This document shows, in pieces, positions 32,137 through 43,375 of a stretch of 64,000 bases of DNA. How positions within the stretch are numbered: the stretch's first letter is position 1; each line of letters opens with the position of its first letter. The notes beneath the pieces are model-generated. The model made no database searches. It was not told where the DNA came from and was given only the letters and a program-made list of their open reading frames with translations. Location of the stretch: NCBI GenBank assembly GCA_958295665.1, contig OY282560.1, positions 87,272,311-87,336,310 of the forward strand, in the 5' to 3' direction. This DNA is from Tipula vernalis (taxonomy: Eukaryota > Arthropoda > Insecta > Diptera > Tipulidae). Position numbers and translations under genes: made by a program.

Positions 32137-32933
32137 ATTTTCAAGATTCTCGCTCGAATTAATGATCCTTCACCTAAATACATATATATATATATATATG
32201 TAGTTTCCCAAATTATACCTACGTTTACTGATATACATACATTTACCGTAACTTAAATGTAAATGTAGTTTTTGTAGTTAATTCTTGATTTTTGTGAACG
32301 TAAATGTCATAATTGTGCCTTTGCAACACAAATAATTTACTATAATAGCCTAAATGTAGCTTACTACTTTTACATTCATCTTTTATTATTATTCAATCAT
32401 ACATGCCATATAAATTTGAAAAAAAAAAACGAAAAAAAAATTTATCTCAAGAATGTAATTTTCGAGGTTCGAACTACGATCTAAAATTTTAAAATCGACA
32501 ACGCTAACACCTAGACTACTGCGGCATGGGAATTTGCCGAAAAATTACTTGGTTTTATAAAAAGTTTTGAGCATTCTACTAAATTATATAATAATATGTA
32601 GATAGATTTACACAATGTGAGTATGTGAAGTATCAACATAGAGAAAGATAAAATTTGTCAGATCTTTCTGTAATTTGGTATACAGATGAAGAAAAATATT
32701 CTAAGAATAATTTCCTTTTACATCATATCGGAAAAATCACGGAAAATGCGAGAAAATCGCGAATTCCACTCGGAAAATTCGTCGGGAAAAGACTAAAAAA
32801 AATATGCTGATCATCCAACATTAATTTAAATTTTTTTTTTTTTGTCGTGATTTTTGAAAAATGGACATCCATGAAAAAAAAATCATAAAAAAAAAATTAA
32901 ATACATCCCAACTCCGTATGCTGCTAACTACGC
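32137..32933. other. AT-rich DNA between Harbinger and hAT elements
   Basis: 32137-32162 (TTTTCAAGATTCTCGCTCGAATTAA region) is inverted to about 28466-28494 on the other side of Harbinger. 32196-32250 resembles 28057-28110 directly. The rest is AT-rich with no gene. Confidence 0.6.
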
Positions 32934-33765
32934 AGCTGTACCAGGGATGAAATTGACATAAATTCCAAAGTACTAAAATGTTGAGCACAGGGGACTAAAT
33001 TGAGCTTCAAAGGACTTTTTTAATTTTTTGATGAACTTACTACTTACATATTACACCGATAGATGTGACTAAAAGTAACAAAATTTTTTTTTTCTTAGGA
33101 GGTAAAGGGTTCAGTTAAAAGGTTGAATGATGATTTTGTGAATTAAGACTGATTTTTACATTCAAACATTTTCGCAGATGCAGAGCAGATGTCAAATGAT
33201 TGGTTTTCTTGTGTATGTAACATTGTAACCTTATTATAGCTATTTATTCAAGCATCGCCGATTTTACAGAAAAAAGATGAAACTCGACATCTGCAAGAAA
33301 AAACAGATGACGATTTTTGGGTTCGTTTCCCGAGTTTCAATTGACTTTTCAAGCAGATGATTTTTTTCCTCTTTTTGTCTTTGTAGTTTCCCCTATGTTG
33401 TGTTTCAACTTTTTGTAAGTCGGCACTCACTCAGTAAATGGTTTGTTTAGAATTATGGGAGATATCCACAATATTCCACATCAAGCACGTCCACGTAAAA
33501 TCATTTTTATATACAATTTTTGCCTATTTTTTACTTTCACCGAACGGAATAATATCCCCCAACAACAAAACAAGACCACTGCACTTGCAATCTCCCACGC
33601 CACCAATATTAGAATAAAAATGAAAATGGAAACAGAACAATTGAACAATCAATCAACTCAACACAACAAAAAACAAAACAAAAAAAAAACGATGCACGCC
33701 ACAGTTACGTGTCGTGTTTACCGTCGGTATTCGGTCGTCTCATCTGTCGAAATTCGAACAATTTT

Positions 33766-34101
33766 CTAAGAAATGTTTAGAAATAATCGAGCAATCAAAA
33801 TGAAAATTGTCACAGCAATTACAGGTCCCGAAACCTATTGATAGAGGTATCAACCATCGTAATCGGACCATTTTAGATTTTTGCCGCCCGAAAACTTGTG
33901 GACTATAGCACAGTTAATTTTCAATAAAATTGAATTACCTAAGAAATGTTTAGAAATAATCGAGCAATCAAAATGAAAATTGTCACAGCAATTACAGGTC
34001 CCGAAACCTATTGATAGAGGTATCAACCATCGTAATCGGACCATTTTAGATTTTTGCCGCCCGAAAACTTGTGGGCTATAGCACAGTTAATTTTCAATAA
34101 A
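33766..34101. repeat. Tandem duplication, unit about 173 bp
   Basis: CTAAGAAATGTTTAGAAATA at 33766 recurs at 33939, and the following 160 bp repeat almost exactly (one difference seen, GTGGACTATAG versus GTGGGCTATAG). Very recent duplication. Confidence 0.95.
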
Positions 34102-34129
34102 GCTGCCCAACGAAAAATTATTCGATCTT

Positions 34130-34880
34130 CGAACACCAGTCAAAAACGTTTGAGTTAAAAGCAGAAAGGAGTTTCAGTCAAAAATTAAAAGGCAACTAAG
34201 TCAAAACAATTTTAGACTGAAATGCCTTTTCAGAAGGATGTTCAATCAAAAAACTAAAAATGATTTCAAGTCAAATCGTATAACCAGAGTCCTTTTTGGA
34301 TTTGTGACTGAATTATCTTTTAAAAAGGAGATTCAGTCAAATAAAACTAGAAAGGAATTCCAGGCAAAATAGATCTCCGGGAATACAGTCAACAACATTT
34401 AAGTCAAAAACCGAAAGGAGTTTCAGTCAAACAATTTCCCCGTACAAATATTATGACTAAAACTCCGTTAAAAAGGGAACTTCAGTCCAAAAAGGTATTT
34501 CGGTCAAAAAACAGTTTGACTGTAATACCCTTTATGTATTTGGACTGAACAACCTTCTTGAAAAATATTTCAATCACAACTTTTTGGACTAGAACACCTT
34601 TTAGGGTTGTTAGGTTGGTTTTTTTAACTAAAATGCCGCCGTAGGGCTAATTATTGGCTCCCGAGGTCCAGTCAAAAGCAATTCAGTAAAAAAGGAGTTT
34701 CGGTCAAAAATTAGAAGGTACACTAATTTTACGCTGAAATGCCTTTTCCGAAGGTAGTTCAACCAAAAATTAAATAAAAAGGCATTAGGTCAAAAATTTA
34801 TGACTGGAATTCTTTTTTGATTTGTGGCTGAAATACCTTTTCAAAACGAGATTCAGTAAAACAACTAAAAAGAAATTCTA
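34130..34880. repeat. Degenerate TTCAGTCAAAA repeat with about 510-530-bp higher-order period
   Basis: Words such as GGAGTTTCAGTCAAAA and CTGAAATGCCTTTT recur every 25-60 bp. On a larger scale 34150-34262 resembles about 34677-34780, and 34310-34375 resembles 34818-34880. Confidence 0.75.
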
Positions 34881-35842
34881 GACGGTTTGGCATTTCGTTC
34901 TTTAGGACATCGGTACTCACTGGTACTATTACCGGTGAGTCATCAGAAGACAGATCATGGCAATCCGTGGCCTTAGCAAATGTACGTGGAATGCCCTTAG
35001 TTACACAAAAGTCAATTAAATCAGAAATTTTCTTTTTTTCTGTGGGCCAATAAGTTGGGTTACCGCAGATAAACAATCCAGAGACTTCCTTTATCGCTTC
35101 ATAAAGTTGTTTGCCTTTCGGCGATGTTAATCTGGAACCGCAATGAGTAAGGTTAGCGTTGTAATCACCCCCGCAAGAAATTTATTACCCAGCTGGCTGA
35201 TATAATCCAAGAACAGGAGTTTTTTTATAGCATGTTTTGAAAGACAGTACACTGCCAATATAACACAGTTTCCCGACCACTCCTGCAAACAGATGCTCGT
35301 TGATTGTATAAATTCATAGTGTGCTAATCTTCTCTTAATCAATACAGCAGTGCCTCCATGTGGTTTCCCATCTGGGTGGTTGATGTCATAAATAGAGTAC
35401 CCATTAATTTTGAAATAACTATTTTTGGTAAAACGTGTTTCAGATACATATTAACATTATGTCAATATTGTGCTCAATGAGGAATGCTTGTAACTCCGCT
35501 TTATGTTGTGCTAGGTCATTTGCATTCCAAATGGCTATTTTGATGATGGTCATTTTTGGCGTTTTACGACTATCTTAGATCCATGGTTCTCTCCATCATC
35601 GCCATGAAGCTCTGCATTATATTAGTCAATTTGCTTAAAGCTGTTGAGATGTTTTGCTCTTCATTTGCTTGCACTTTAGGAGCGGTATCTTTAAGAACAC
35701 TTCCGTGTGAAACCCCTTGGTGCACGCTACCGTTTACAGTTGCTTACTGTTTTCCATTTTGAGCGTTTCTGTTTACAATTTCTAGTCGTGCTCACTTTCA
35801 ATTCTAGATAAATTGGGCACCCTCTATAATTAGCTGCATTCT
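34880..35842 (-). pseudogene. Jockey-like LINE fragment (end of ORF1 plus endonuclease)
   Basis: The minus strand carries the same LINE family as 58.1-62.7 kb. ANYRGCPIYLELK (35840-35800) is the end of the third zinc knuckle of ORF1. Near 35342-35127 is YEFIQSTSICLQEWSGNCVI, and 35076-34890 reads NPTYWPTEKKKISDLIDFCV from the endonuclease domain. It corresponds to about 59560-60560 of the longer copy, with an internal deletion in the ORF1 tail and several frameshifts. It lies wholly inside the hAT-type element. Confidence 0.88.
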
Positions 35843-35846
35843 CTGA

Positions 35847-35964
35847 CTGATGTTTTCTTTTTTGCTTTATTGCAAAAAAAGGATTGGTTGTTTTCTCCCG
35901 AAAAGAAAACATCAGTGAATTTTTTCTGTAAACGTCAGGCAGCAGACGTTTACAGAAAAAATTC
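35847..35964. repeat. Two adjacent perfect hairpins
   Basis: Stem 1: CTGATGTTTTCTTTT (35847-35861) with its complement at 35901-35915, 15 bp. Stem 2: 20 bp, 35917-35936 with 35945-35964 (arm GAATTTTTTCTGTAAACGTC), loop AGGCAGCA. Both are inside the hAT-type element near its right end. Confidence 0.95.
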
Positions 35965-36744
35965 AAATATAAATATTTTTTCGAAAGGACTGAAATTTTG
36001 ATGAAAAGGATCGAAGGACTTTTTATTTTCTAAAGGACCGAAAAAAGTCCTATAGGACCAACTTTTTCATCCCTGAGCTGTACTATTTAAAAAAATCATC
36101 AAACATTCTTTTCTATAAAAAAAATACACAATACATATCGCTCATTTGCTGCAACAATGACACAATTTAAAAATAACAAATGTTATAATTTGAGAGACAT
36201 TTCCGTTTGTCTTGTAGTGAGCTTTATAGCTTTAGGTGTGTCGTTATATCAGTTTTAACTATATTAAAAAGCCGATATTTCTCTATGAATAAGTCAAAAA
36301 CGACCGATTTTGAGTTATGCCATTGTGGTAGCAAATGAGCGATATACAATTGACCATTTTAGAGATGGCGCTGTAAAATTTGGATAATTTTTCCAGATTT
36401 GAAGGCTTTACAGAGTTTTCCCAGACTTGAGACCAGACTCAATCGCATTTTCATGCAAAAAGACATCATATAGCCATTTTACGTCAACGAAATCGGTCTC
36501 GAAGTAGTTTTTCGTGCGGACATATATACATACCCGCAATTATTGCTCGTTTAATAATATAGATATGTATTACGTATATTTTCGTACGATCCGGGACTCC
36601 CAATTTGTTCTGTTTTCATCATTTAAATCGAATAAAGTTGAAAATGCATCAGTAAGAGAAAACACGTTGTGCGGTAACCTCCTCGGGTTATAAATAGTTT
36701 TATGTGATTATATGTAGTGTGAATTATAGTTTCTAATTAAAAAA

Positions 36745-38622
36745 ATGGCTAAAAACCAACAGTTTTAACATTATTGGAAAAATCAGAAATTATCGAACAA
36801 TTTCATAAAAGGGCAAGTGTTACAAATTTATCGAAAAAATACAATGTTGCTAAGTCCACTATTTGTGAAATTAACAAAAAAAGTAAAGACATTTTAAATG
36901 CGGTGAACAACACCTTTATGGGGCCTGGAAAGAGAAGTGTTACCAATTTAGCTGGTAACAGGAAACGATTGCGACAAAAAGCTGAAATAGCATTTACTTA
37001 AATTTTGTTTGTTGAGTAAAACACAAACATATAAATGTGCCGATACAGCACATACTTATATTTTGTAATTAACCATATAAATTAAACGTATATAACGTTA
37101 AATCTGATACGTGAAGTAAATTATGATATATAAACTGGAAATTTTTAATAATAAAGACAGAAGTTATAAAATCAGTAAACATATCGCTTCTCATTCAATT
37201 AAAACTATTTATTTAGAATTAGTGGACTAGCTCCGACCCACGGTAGGCGCATTAGTTTCTAAATAAACAAGAAGAACCCTTAAATCGTCAGGATATCCTA
37301 AAATGGAGTATTTCCTATATCGTTGGTTTCTTCGGCAGCGCGATAAAAATGTCCCTGTAAGCGGCGATATGCTTAAATAAAAGGCTAAACTTTTACATAG
37401 TGAAATAAAAGAGAACGAGAGCACTTTCTATGAAAGTGATGGGTGGCTACAACGTTTTAAAATTCGTTTTGGTGTGCGGTTCCTTAAAATTACTGGGGGA
37501 GAAGTTGTCCTCTCAACCAGAGCTTGTAGAGCCGTTTAAAAGAAAATTGCAAGCCAAAATAATGGAGCTTGATCTGTCTGTAAACCAAATTTACAATGCA
37601 GTTGAAACAGGCTTGTACTGGAAACTTTTACCAGAAAAAACTTTTGTTTCGTCATTAGAAAGGAACGCGCCTGGAAGGAAAAGTGAAAAACAGTGCATTA
37701 CTTTTTTAGCATGTACTAATGGAAATGGACTTCATAAATTACGACCGTTGATAATTGGAAAAGCGAAAAATCCACGATCATTTAAAAATTTTAATTGCCC
37801 TGTTGATTATAAACATTCTAAAACTGCGTGGATGACAGCTGCAATATTTAAAGACTGGTTCCACAAATCATTTGTACCACAGGTAAAAAATTATTTTAAA
37901 CCAAAAAATTTATCTATTATTAACATTTCATCAATTTAGGTACGAACATTTTTGAAAAGCCAAGCGCTGCCTGTTAAAGCGTTTTTATTGTTGGATAATG
38001 CCCACCTGAAAACGAATTAAAAGCAAACGATGGATGCATAATAACAATGTTTATGCCACCAAATGTCACACCACTCATTCAGCCAATGGACCAAAATGTA
38101 ATAAGAATAACAAAACTTTATTATCGTACTAGTTTATTAGCTTCAATAGTAGCTAATGAACATGATATATCGGAGTCGTTAAAACGATTGAACCTTAGAG
38201 ATGCTATTCTTTGTTTAACTGCAGCTTGGGAGAGACTTGAGCAAAGTACTATCGCCAAATGTTGGAAAAACATATTAAATTTTGTTGAAGATAAGGAAGA
38301 TCCGGATGATCATGTTCCTTTAAGTATTTTGATAAATCAGTGGAATGGTGAAATAACCTCAGCAATAGAACATACCATTGAGATTCTTCATACCCTTTTT
38401 CCTCAGGTTTGTGTAGCATTGATTTTTCTAATACTTTTACTAAATTATGCTTACAAAAATTAATAGGATAAGTGCACGGTTGCAGAAGTCAATGCATGGA
38501 ATGCAGATATGCAAATTGAAACAAATAACGAAAATATCGAGAACAGCGATACCGACAGAGCAGTTTTATGAAGCTTGGAAACAAATAAACGCCAAACAAG
38601 AATTACCGATTTTTTTCCATAA
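36745..38622 (+). pseudogene. Tigger/jerky-like (pogo-type) transposase, broken
   Basis: After ATG at 36745 a one-base loss shifts the frame. Then LLEKSEIIEQFHKRASV and KKYNVAKSTICEI form the CENP-B-type first helix-turn-helix. About 37000-37290 interrupts it with unrelated sequence. The second DNA-binding domain follows (MEYFLYRWFLRQRDKNVPVSG, about 37304-37366; then GWLQRFKIRFGV). The DDE part has NQIYNAVETGLYWKLLPEKT, where the first catalytic Asp is Val; LLLDNAHLKTN with the second Asp; and PLIQPMDQNVI with the third. Two in-frame GT...AG introns are likely: 37883-37939 and 38407-38466. It ends with RITDFFP, a common C-terminus of the family. Stops and at least three frameshifts confirm a pseudogene. 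Confidence 0.9.
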
Positions 38623-38943
38623 TATGTGATTAGTATAATGAATTAATTTCTTTTTTAATAATTTTATTTTATGTACTCGTATAATTACTTATGAGAGTAA
38701 AAATTTAATTAACGAACTGAATTTTATATTGTGATAACATATGTGTAAATCTAATGAATTAAACCTGAAATAAACAAGAAAATATTCTTTCATTTAAATA
38801 TTTGTTGGTATACTATATTTTAATTTATGTATTATCAAAACAAATCACTATAAACTTGTGAACATCCAAATTTGATGAACAATCTCTTAAACATGAATTT
38901 GCTTGTTTTTATTTTGTTCACGTTATCGTGAATCTACTGTTCT

Positions 38944-39090
38944 AAAAAAAAAAAAAAAAAAAAAAAAAATTCGGCTCGGCCCTTTGACACTTTCGGCCCT
39001 TCGACACATTCGGCCCTTCGACATTCGGCCCTTCGATCCATTCGGCCCTTCGACATTCGGCCCTTTGAAATTCGGCCCTTCGTACCCATT
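38944..39090. repeat. Poly(A) then CGGCCCTTCGACATT minisatellite
   Basis: An A run (38945-38968) is followed by about seven copies of a 15-18-bp unit CATTCGGCCCTTCGA with small changes. The inverted counterpart at 25555-25622 has about four copies. Confidence 0.93.
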
Positions 39091-39100
39091 CCTTTAAATC

Positions 39101-40801
39101 AGTATCCATATTCTGATCAAATGTTCGTTTGCAAGTTTTGTTACAACTGATTTTTAGTGTTTCCAAATAAACGAAAGATTAATGACGTGGAATAATTGTT
39201 TTACTGGAACTTGAATAAGAATTCACATCCTAATAGAAACGTAAACTGTCTACAAATGCTTAGGTGATGGAAAGCATAGACTATCGAAAATTATTGTACG
39301 TGTATGACTGTGTATCGGTTTATCATTTAACTCATTATGAATATAAGCATTCACACGCGTAACGGTATAACGATTAAATTCTCACTAATACCAATTACCA
39401 AATTACAGTGCAATTGAGATGGAATTGTAATCTGTTCATCTGGTCATTAATGTTAAAACAACCGTAGTGAAAGGTTTAAAACAAATAAAAAAAAAAGATA
39501 AACTAAAATAAAACCTTAATTTCATAATTTATTATTGAATATCAGTGATATAACCGTACAGACTAATTCTTTCTGCAAATTGGCTAAATAAACGGATACT
39601 GAAATAAAAGTTTAAGTGATATAACATATTGTACGATTTCCTCCTTAAAGGATCCACATATCGGAAGGTAAATTTAATTTATTTTAAAGCTATAAGGCTT
39701 TTCCCAATAAAATCCATTTATCCTAAATTTTTTTTAGAGTCAGTAAAACTGATCTATGAGTATATACAATTGCAATTAATATTTTTGCGAAGATTTTTGG
39801 AGAAGCAAATCAACAGAGGCGTTAATCAAAAGATCAGCACAGCAAAAGTAAATCACAGCTTGATGAGCTGTAGGATGCAAAGCCGCGCATGTTTAAGATT
39901 TTTACCATCAAACAAAAAGTGTTATTAGTTTAATGAGTGTCTCTTTGTTAAATAGTGCATACAGTTAAGAATACCGTTTAAGGTTTCCAATAGATAATTT
40001 CCTACGGAAAATTTAAATTCTTTAAAACAAAAAAAAAAAAATAAAGTAAATTAAAAGTCGTAAAGTAATTTAATATAATATTTAGAAAATCTATTGTGTA
40101 TGATCGTGGTAGATGGAAATGGCTACATATACCGTGTGCAAGTGAAAATTCAAATCGTGATTTATTTGGTAGACAGAAGATAATTTTGTTTTACAGCCTT
40201 TTCGACCTTGGAGCGCTCTACGGGAGATAAAACAGGTGAGTTTATTTTAAAATTGTTCTACTTGGGAGCCTAAGGCAGCCCTATTACATTATTGAATTTT
40301 CATTTATGAAATATTTATTTATGATTTTTTGTTCCTAATATAAAATTTATTATTCGTGAATCATAATCATACACAATTAATTGAAAACAAAAGAGGAAAG
40401 CTAGGTAAACTTTTGTGCCTCTATGCTACCATCAGTAGCGGGGCTTGAACCTATTTCTTCTAGTTTAGTGTAGAATGTCGTATTTTATTTGTTTATAATT
40501 AATTCTAAAATTAGCTCTTAATAATTTATTTAATATGAATAAAATTTGTTTACTTAATTAATTTAGTGGTGATGATTATTAATAATTGTTGTTGTTAATC
40601 CAAGTGATGACGATTTTTTTATATATGAATATGAGTTACACGTATTTATGTTTGTTCGGATACCAATTATTGGAGAAAAATAACCCCCCATATCCATTGA
40701 TCTGCTAATCCTAGAAAATTATAAAAAAACGTGTAAGTCCTCCAATGTACCGTAACAGTCTCATAAGCTTTTGGGCACATGGCCTGCCTTGGATTTTACC
40801 A
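39101..40801. other. AT-rich DNA, no gene recognised
   Basis: Nothing supportable except a possible small exon at 40197-40235 (listed separately). Short ORF 39629-39928 has no motif. Confidence 0.5.
40197..40235 (+). other. Possible 39-bp exon of a host gene
   Basis: TTTTGTTTTACAG precedes and GTGAGTTT follows a 39-bp segment that is GC-richer than its surroundings (CCTTTTCGACCTTGGAGCGC ...). It is open in two frames (for example PFRPWSALREIKQ). Both splice sites look strong, but one short exon without flanking coding exons is weak evidence. Confidence 0.25.
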
Positions 40802-41094
40802 TACTGTTATAGTTAGCCAAAGGTTGCCAGCAGAATGGAAAAGTCGACAATGCAGATTGTGTTAGTCCAGCGGAAAGTATAAAAAATGGTAATGCAGATT
40901 GTCTAATCCCAGCCGAAAGTAAAAAGTCGATAATGCAGATTATGATATAACATTCAAGCCGAAAATAAAAAATTTAGTAGTTATCAGTCGAAAGTAAATA
41001 GTATATATAGATTTAAATAAAAATTTTTGTAAATAAAATTACGTGTAAAACTTTGCTTCGTAGAAAATATCGGAAAATCAGAAGAATATACAAA

Positions 41095-42975
41095 ATTAGA
41101 ATTATTAGAAAATTTGTATAAAATCAGCCTCTAGAGTGTTATGTCTGGAGATGAATTGCATTGATTTGATTTGTCAATAGCTATCGCAGGAAAAAAATTC
41201 AGTTCAAGTTTCTCGTGGGAAATCTCGGAAAATTCGAATTTCCAAAAATTATTAGAAAATTTATATAAAATCAGCCTCTAGAGTGTTATGTCTGGAGATG
41301 GATTGCATTGATGCGACTTTTCAATAGCTATCGCAGGAAAAAAATTCAGTTCAAGTTTCCCGTGGGAAATCTCGGAAAATTCAATTTTCCAAAAATTATT
41401 AGAAAATTTATATAAAATCAGCCTCTAGAGTGTTATATCTGGAGATGGATTGCATTGATGCGACTTTTCAATAGCTATCGCAGGATTGAAATTCAGTTCA
41501 AGTTTCCCGTGGGAAATCTCGGAAAATTAGATTTTCCAAAAATTATTAGAAATTTTTTTATAAAATCAGCCTCTAGAGTGTTATGTCTGGAGAAGAATTG
41601 CATTGATGTGATTTGTCAATAGCTATCGCAGGAAAAAAATTCAGTTCGAGTTACTCGTGGGAAATCTCGGAAAATTCGATTTTCCAAAAATTATTAGAAA
41701 ATTTATATAAAATTAGCCTCTAGAGTGTTTTGTCTGGAGATGGATTGCATTGATTTGATTTGTCAATAGCTATCGCAGGACAAAAATTTCAGTTCAAGTT
41801 TCCCATGGGAAATCTCGGAAAATTCGAATTTCCAAAAATTATTAGAAAATTTGTATAAAATCAGCCTCTAGAGTGTTATGTCTGGCGATGGATTGCATTG
41901 ATTTGATTTGTCAATAGCTATCGCAAGAAAAAATTTCAGTACAAGTTTCCCGTGGGAAATCTCGGAAAATTCAAAAAAGTTTCCAGCCGAAAGAAAGAAA
42001 TGGATGAATAAAATCAGCCTCTAGAGTGTTATGTCTGGAGTTGGATTGCATTGATGTGACATGTCAATAGCTATCGCAGGAAAAAAATTCAGTTCAAGTA
42101 GTTTCCCGTGGGAAATCTCGGAAAATTTGGTTTTCCAAAAATTATTAGAAAATTTGTATAAAATCAGCCTCTAGAGTGTTATGTCTGGAGATGGATTGCA
42201 TTGATGTGACTTGTTAATAGCTATCGCAGGAAAAAAATTCAGTTCAAGTTTCCCGTGGGAAATCTCGGAAAATTCAATTTTCCAAAAATTATTAGAAAAT
42301 TTATATAAAATCAGCCTCTAGAGTGTTATATCTGGAGATGGATTGCATTGATGTGATTTGTCAATAGCTATCGCAGGAAAAAAATTCAGTTCGAGTTACT
42401 CGTGGGAAATCTCGGAAAATTTGGTTTTCCAAAAATTATTAGAAAATTTGTATAAAATCAGCCTCTAGAGTGTTATGTCTGGAGAAGAATTGCATTGATG
42501 TGACTTGTTAATAGCTATCGCAGAAACAAAATTCAGTTCAAGTTTCCCGTGGGAAATCTCGGAAAATTCGATTTTCCAAAAATTATTAGAAAATTTGTAT
42601 AAAATCAGCCTCTAGAGTGTTTTGTATGGAGGTGAATTGCATTGATGTGATTTGTCAATAGCTATCGCAGGACAAAAATTCAGTTCGGGTTACTCGTGGG
42701 AAATCTCGGAAAATTCGATTTTCCAAAAATTATTAGAAAATTTGTATAAAATCAGCCTCTAGAGTGTTATGTCTGGAGATGGATTGCATTGATGTGATTT
42801 ATCAATAGCTATCGCACGAAAAAAATTCAGTACAAGTTTCCCGTGGGAAATCTCGGAAAATTCAAAAAAGTTTCCAGCCGAAAGAAAGAAATGGATAAAA
42901 AAATTCAGCCTCTTGAGTGTTATGTCTGGAGATAGATTGCATTGATGTGACTTGTCAATAGCTATCGCAGGGAAA
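41095..42975 (+). repeat. Satellite array, 13 direct units of 147 bp
   Basis: GCCTCTAGAGTG-type anchor starts at 41127, 41274, 41421, 41569, 41716, 41864, 42017, 42167, 42314, 42461, 42608, 42755 and 42908: spacing 147-148, with 150-153 in variants. The variants ending near 42000 and 42890 carry AAGTTTCCAGCCGAAAGAAAG in place of the usual segment, so they resemble the array borders. Confidence 0.97.
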
Positions 42976-43375
42976 CTAGAACTGAATTTTTTTTCTGCGG
43001 TAGCTATTGACAAATCAAATCAATGCAATTCATCTCCAGACATAACATTCTAGAAGCTGATTTTATTCATCCATTTCTTACTTTCGGCTGGAAAGTTTTT
43101 TGAATTTTCCTGAATTTCCCACGGGAAACTTGAACTGAATTTTTTTCCTGCGATAGCTATTGATAAGTCACATCAATGCAATCCATCTCCAGACATAACA
43201 CTCTCGAGGCTGATTTTATACAAAATTTCTAATGATTTTTGGAAAATCGAATTTTCCGAGATTTCCCACGGGAAACTTGAACTGATTTTTTTCCTGCGAT
43301 AGCTATTGATAAGTCACATCAATGCAATCCATCTCCAGACATAACACTCTAGAGGCTGATTTATTTTCGGCTGGA
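42976..43375 (-). repeat. Same satellite, 3 units in inverted orientation
   Basis: From TTCTGCGGTAGCTATTGACA (about 43000) the unit reads backwards, with the anchor complement near 43052, 43199 and 43352. The turn point around 42975-42995 forms a large palindrome with the last direct unit. Confidence 0.95.

Larger units (their letters stand above)
32942..36075. mobile_element. Non-autonomous hAT-type element
   Basis: A perfect 8-bp duplication AGCTGTAC lies at 32934-32941 and 36076-36083. The ends CAGGGATGAAATTG (left) and CAGGGATGAAAAAG (inverted right) share the first 11 bases. A CAGGG terminus with an 8-bp duplication is typical of hAT elements. No hAT transposase is found inside. The 3134 bp hold a tandem duplication, a degenerate repeat tract, a LINE fragment and two hairpins. 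Confidence 0.88.
25968..38942 (+). mobile_element. Tigger/jerky-like element, ends about 13 kb apart
   Basis: The left end, AGTAGACTCGCGATAACATGAAC (first 20 bases from about 25969), and the inverted right end, CAGTAGATTCACGATAACGTG (38942 leftward), match closely. At the left, the motif CGATAACGTGAACAA repeats about five times to 26095, as subterminal binding sites do. The matching transposase lies at 36745-38622, next to the right end. The 10 kb between 26.6 and 36.1 kb is largely explained by satellite, Harbinger and hAT insertions. Alternatively two different copies supply the ends. Confidence 0.6.
25546..39092. mobile_element. Outer TIR element, hugely expanded by nested insertions
   Basis: A perfect 8-bp duplication, TTTAAATC, lies at 25538-25545 and 39093-39100. 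Directly inside, GGAATGATATCAAAGGGCC (left) and GGAATGGGTACGAAGGGCC (right, inverted) match at 14 of 19 positions. Both ends run into a GGCCCTTCGACATTC-type minisatellite (25555-25622; 38975-39085). No transposase of its own was seen. The superfamily is unknown: the 8-bp duplication allows hAT, P, Merlin and others, and the GG start does not fit hAT. Confidence 0.7.

Noticed and set aside
33443..33769. 108-residue ORF
   Set aside because: It lies in the interior of the hAT-type element; Asn/Gln/Lys-rich low-complexity text without a recognisable domain.
40425..40475. GGTTCAAGCCCC on the minus strand, like a tRNA T-loop
   Set aside because: The flanking bases do not form a T stem or acceptor stem, so it is not a tRNA.
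42759..43013. 84-residue minus-strand ORF with repeated AIAIDKSHQCN
   Set aside because: It reads through the 147-bp satellite turn point; the repetition comes from the DNA repeat, not from a protein.
41095..43375. CRISPR-like array
   Set aside because: The units are contiguous 147-bp satellite copies without unique spacers, in animal DNA with no cas genes.
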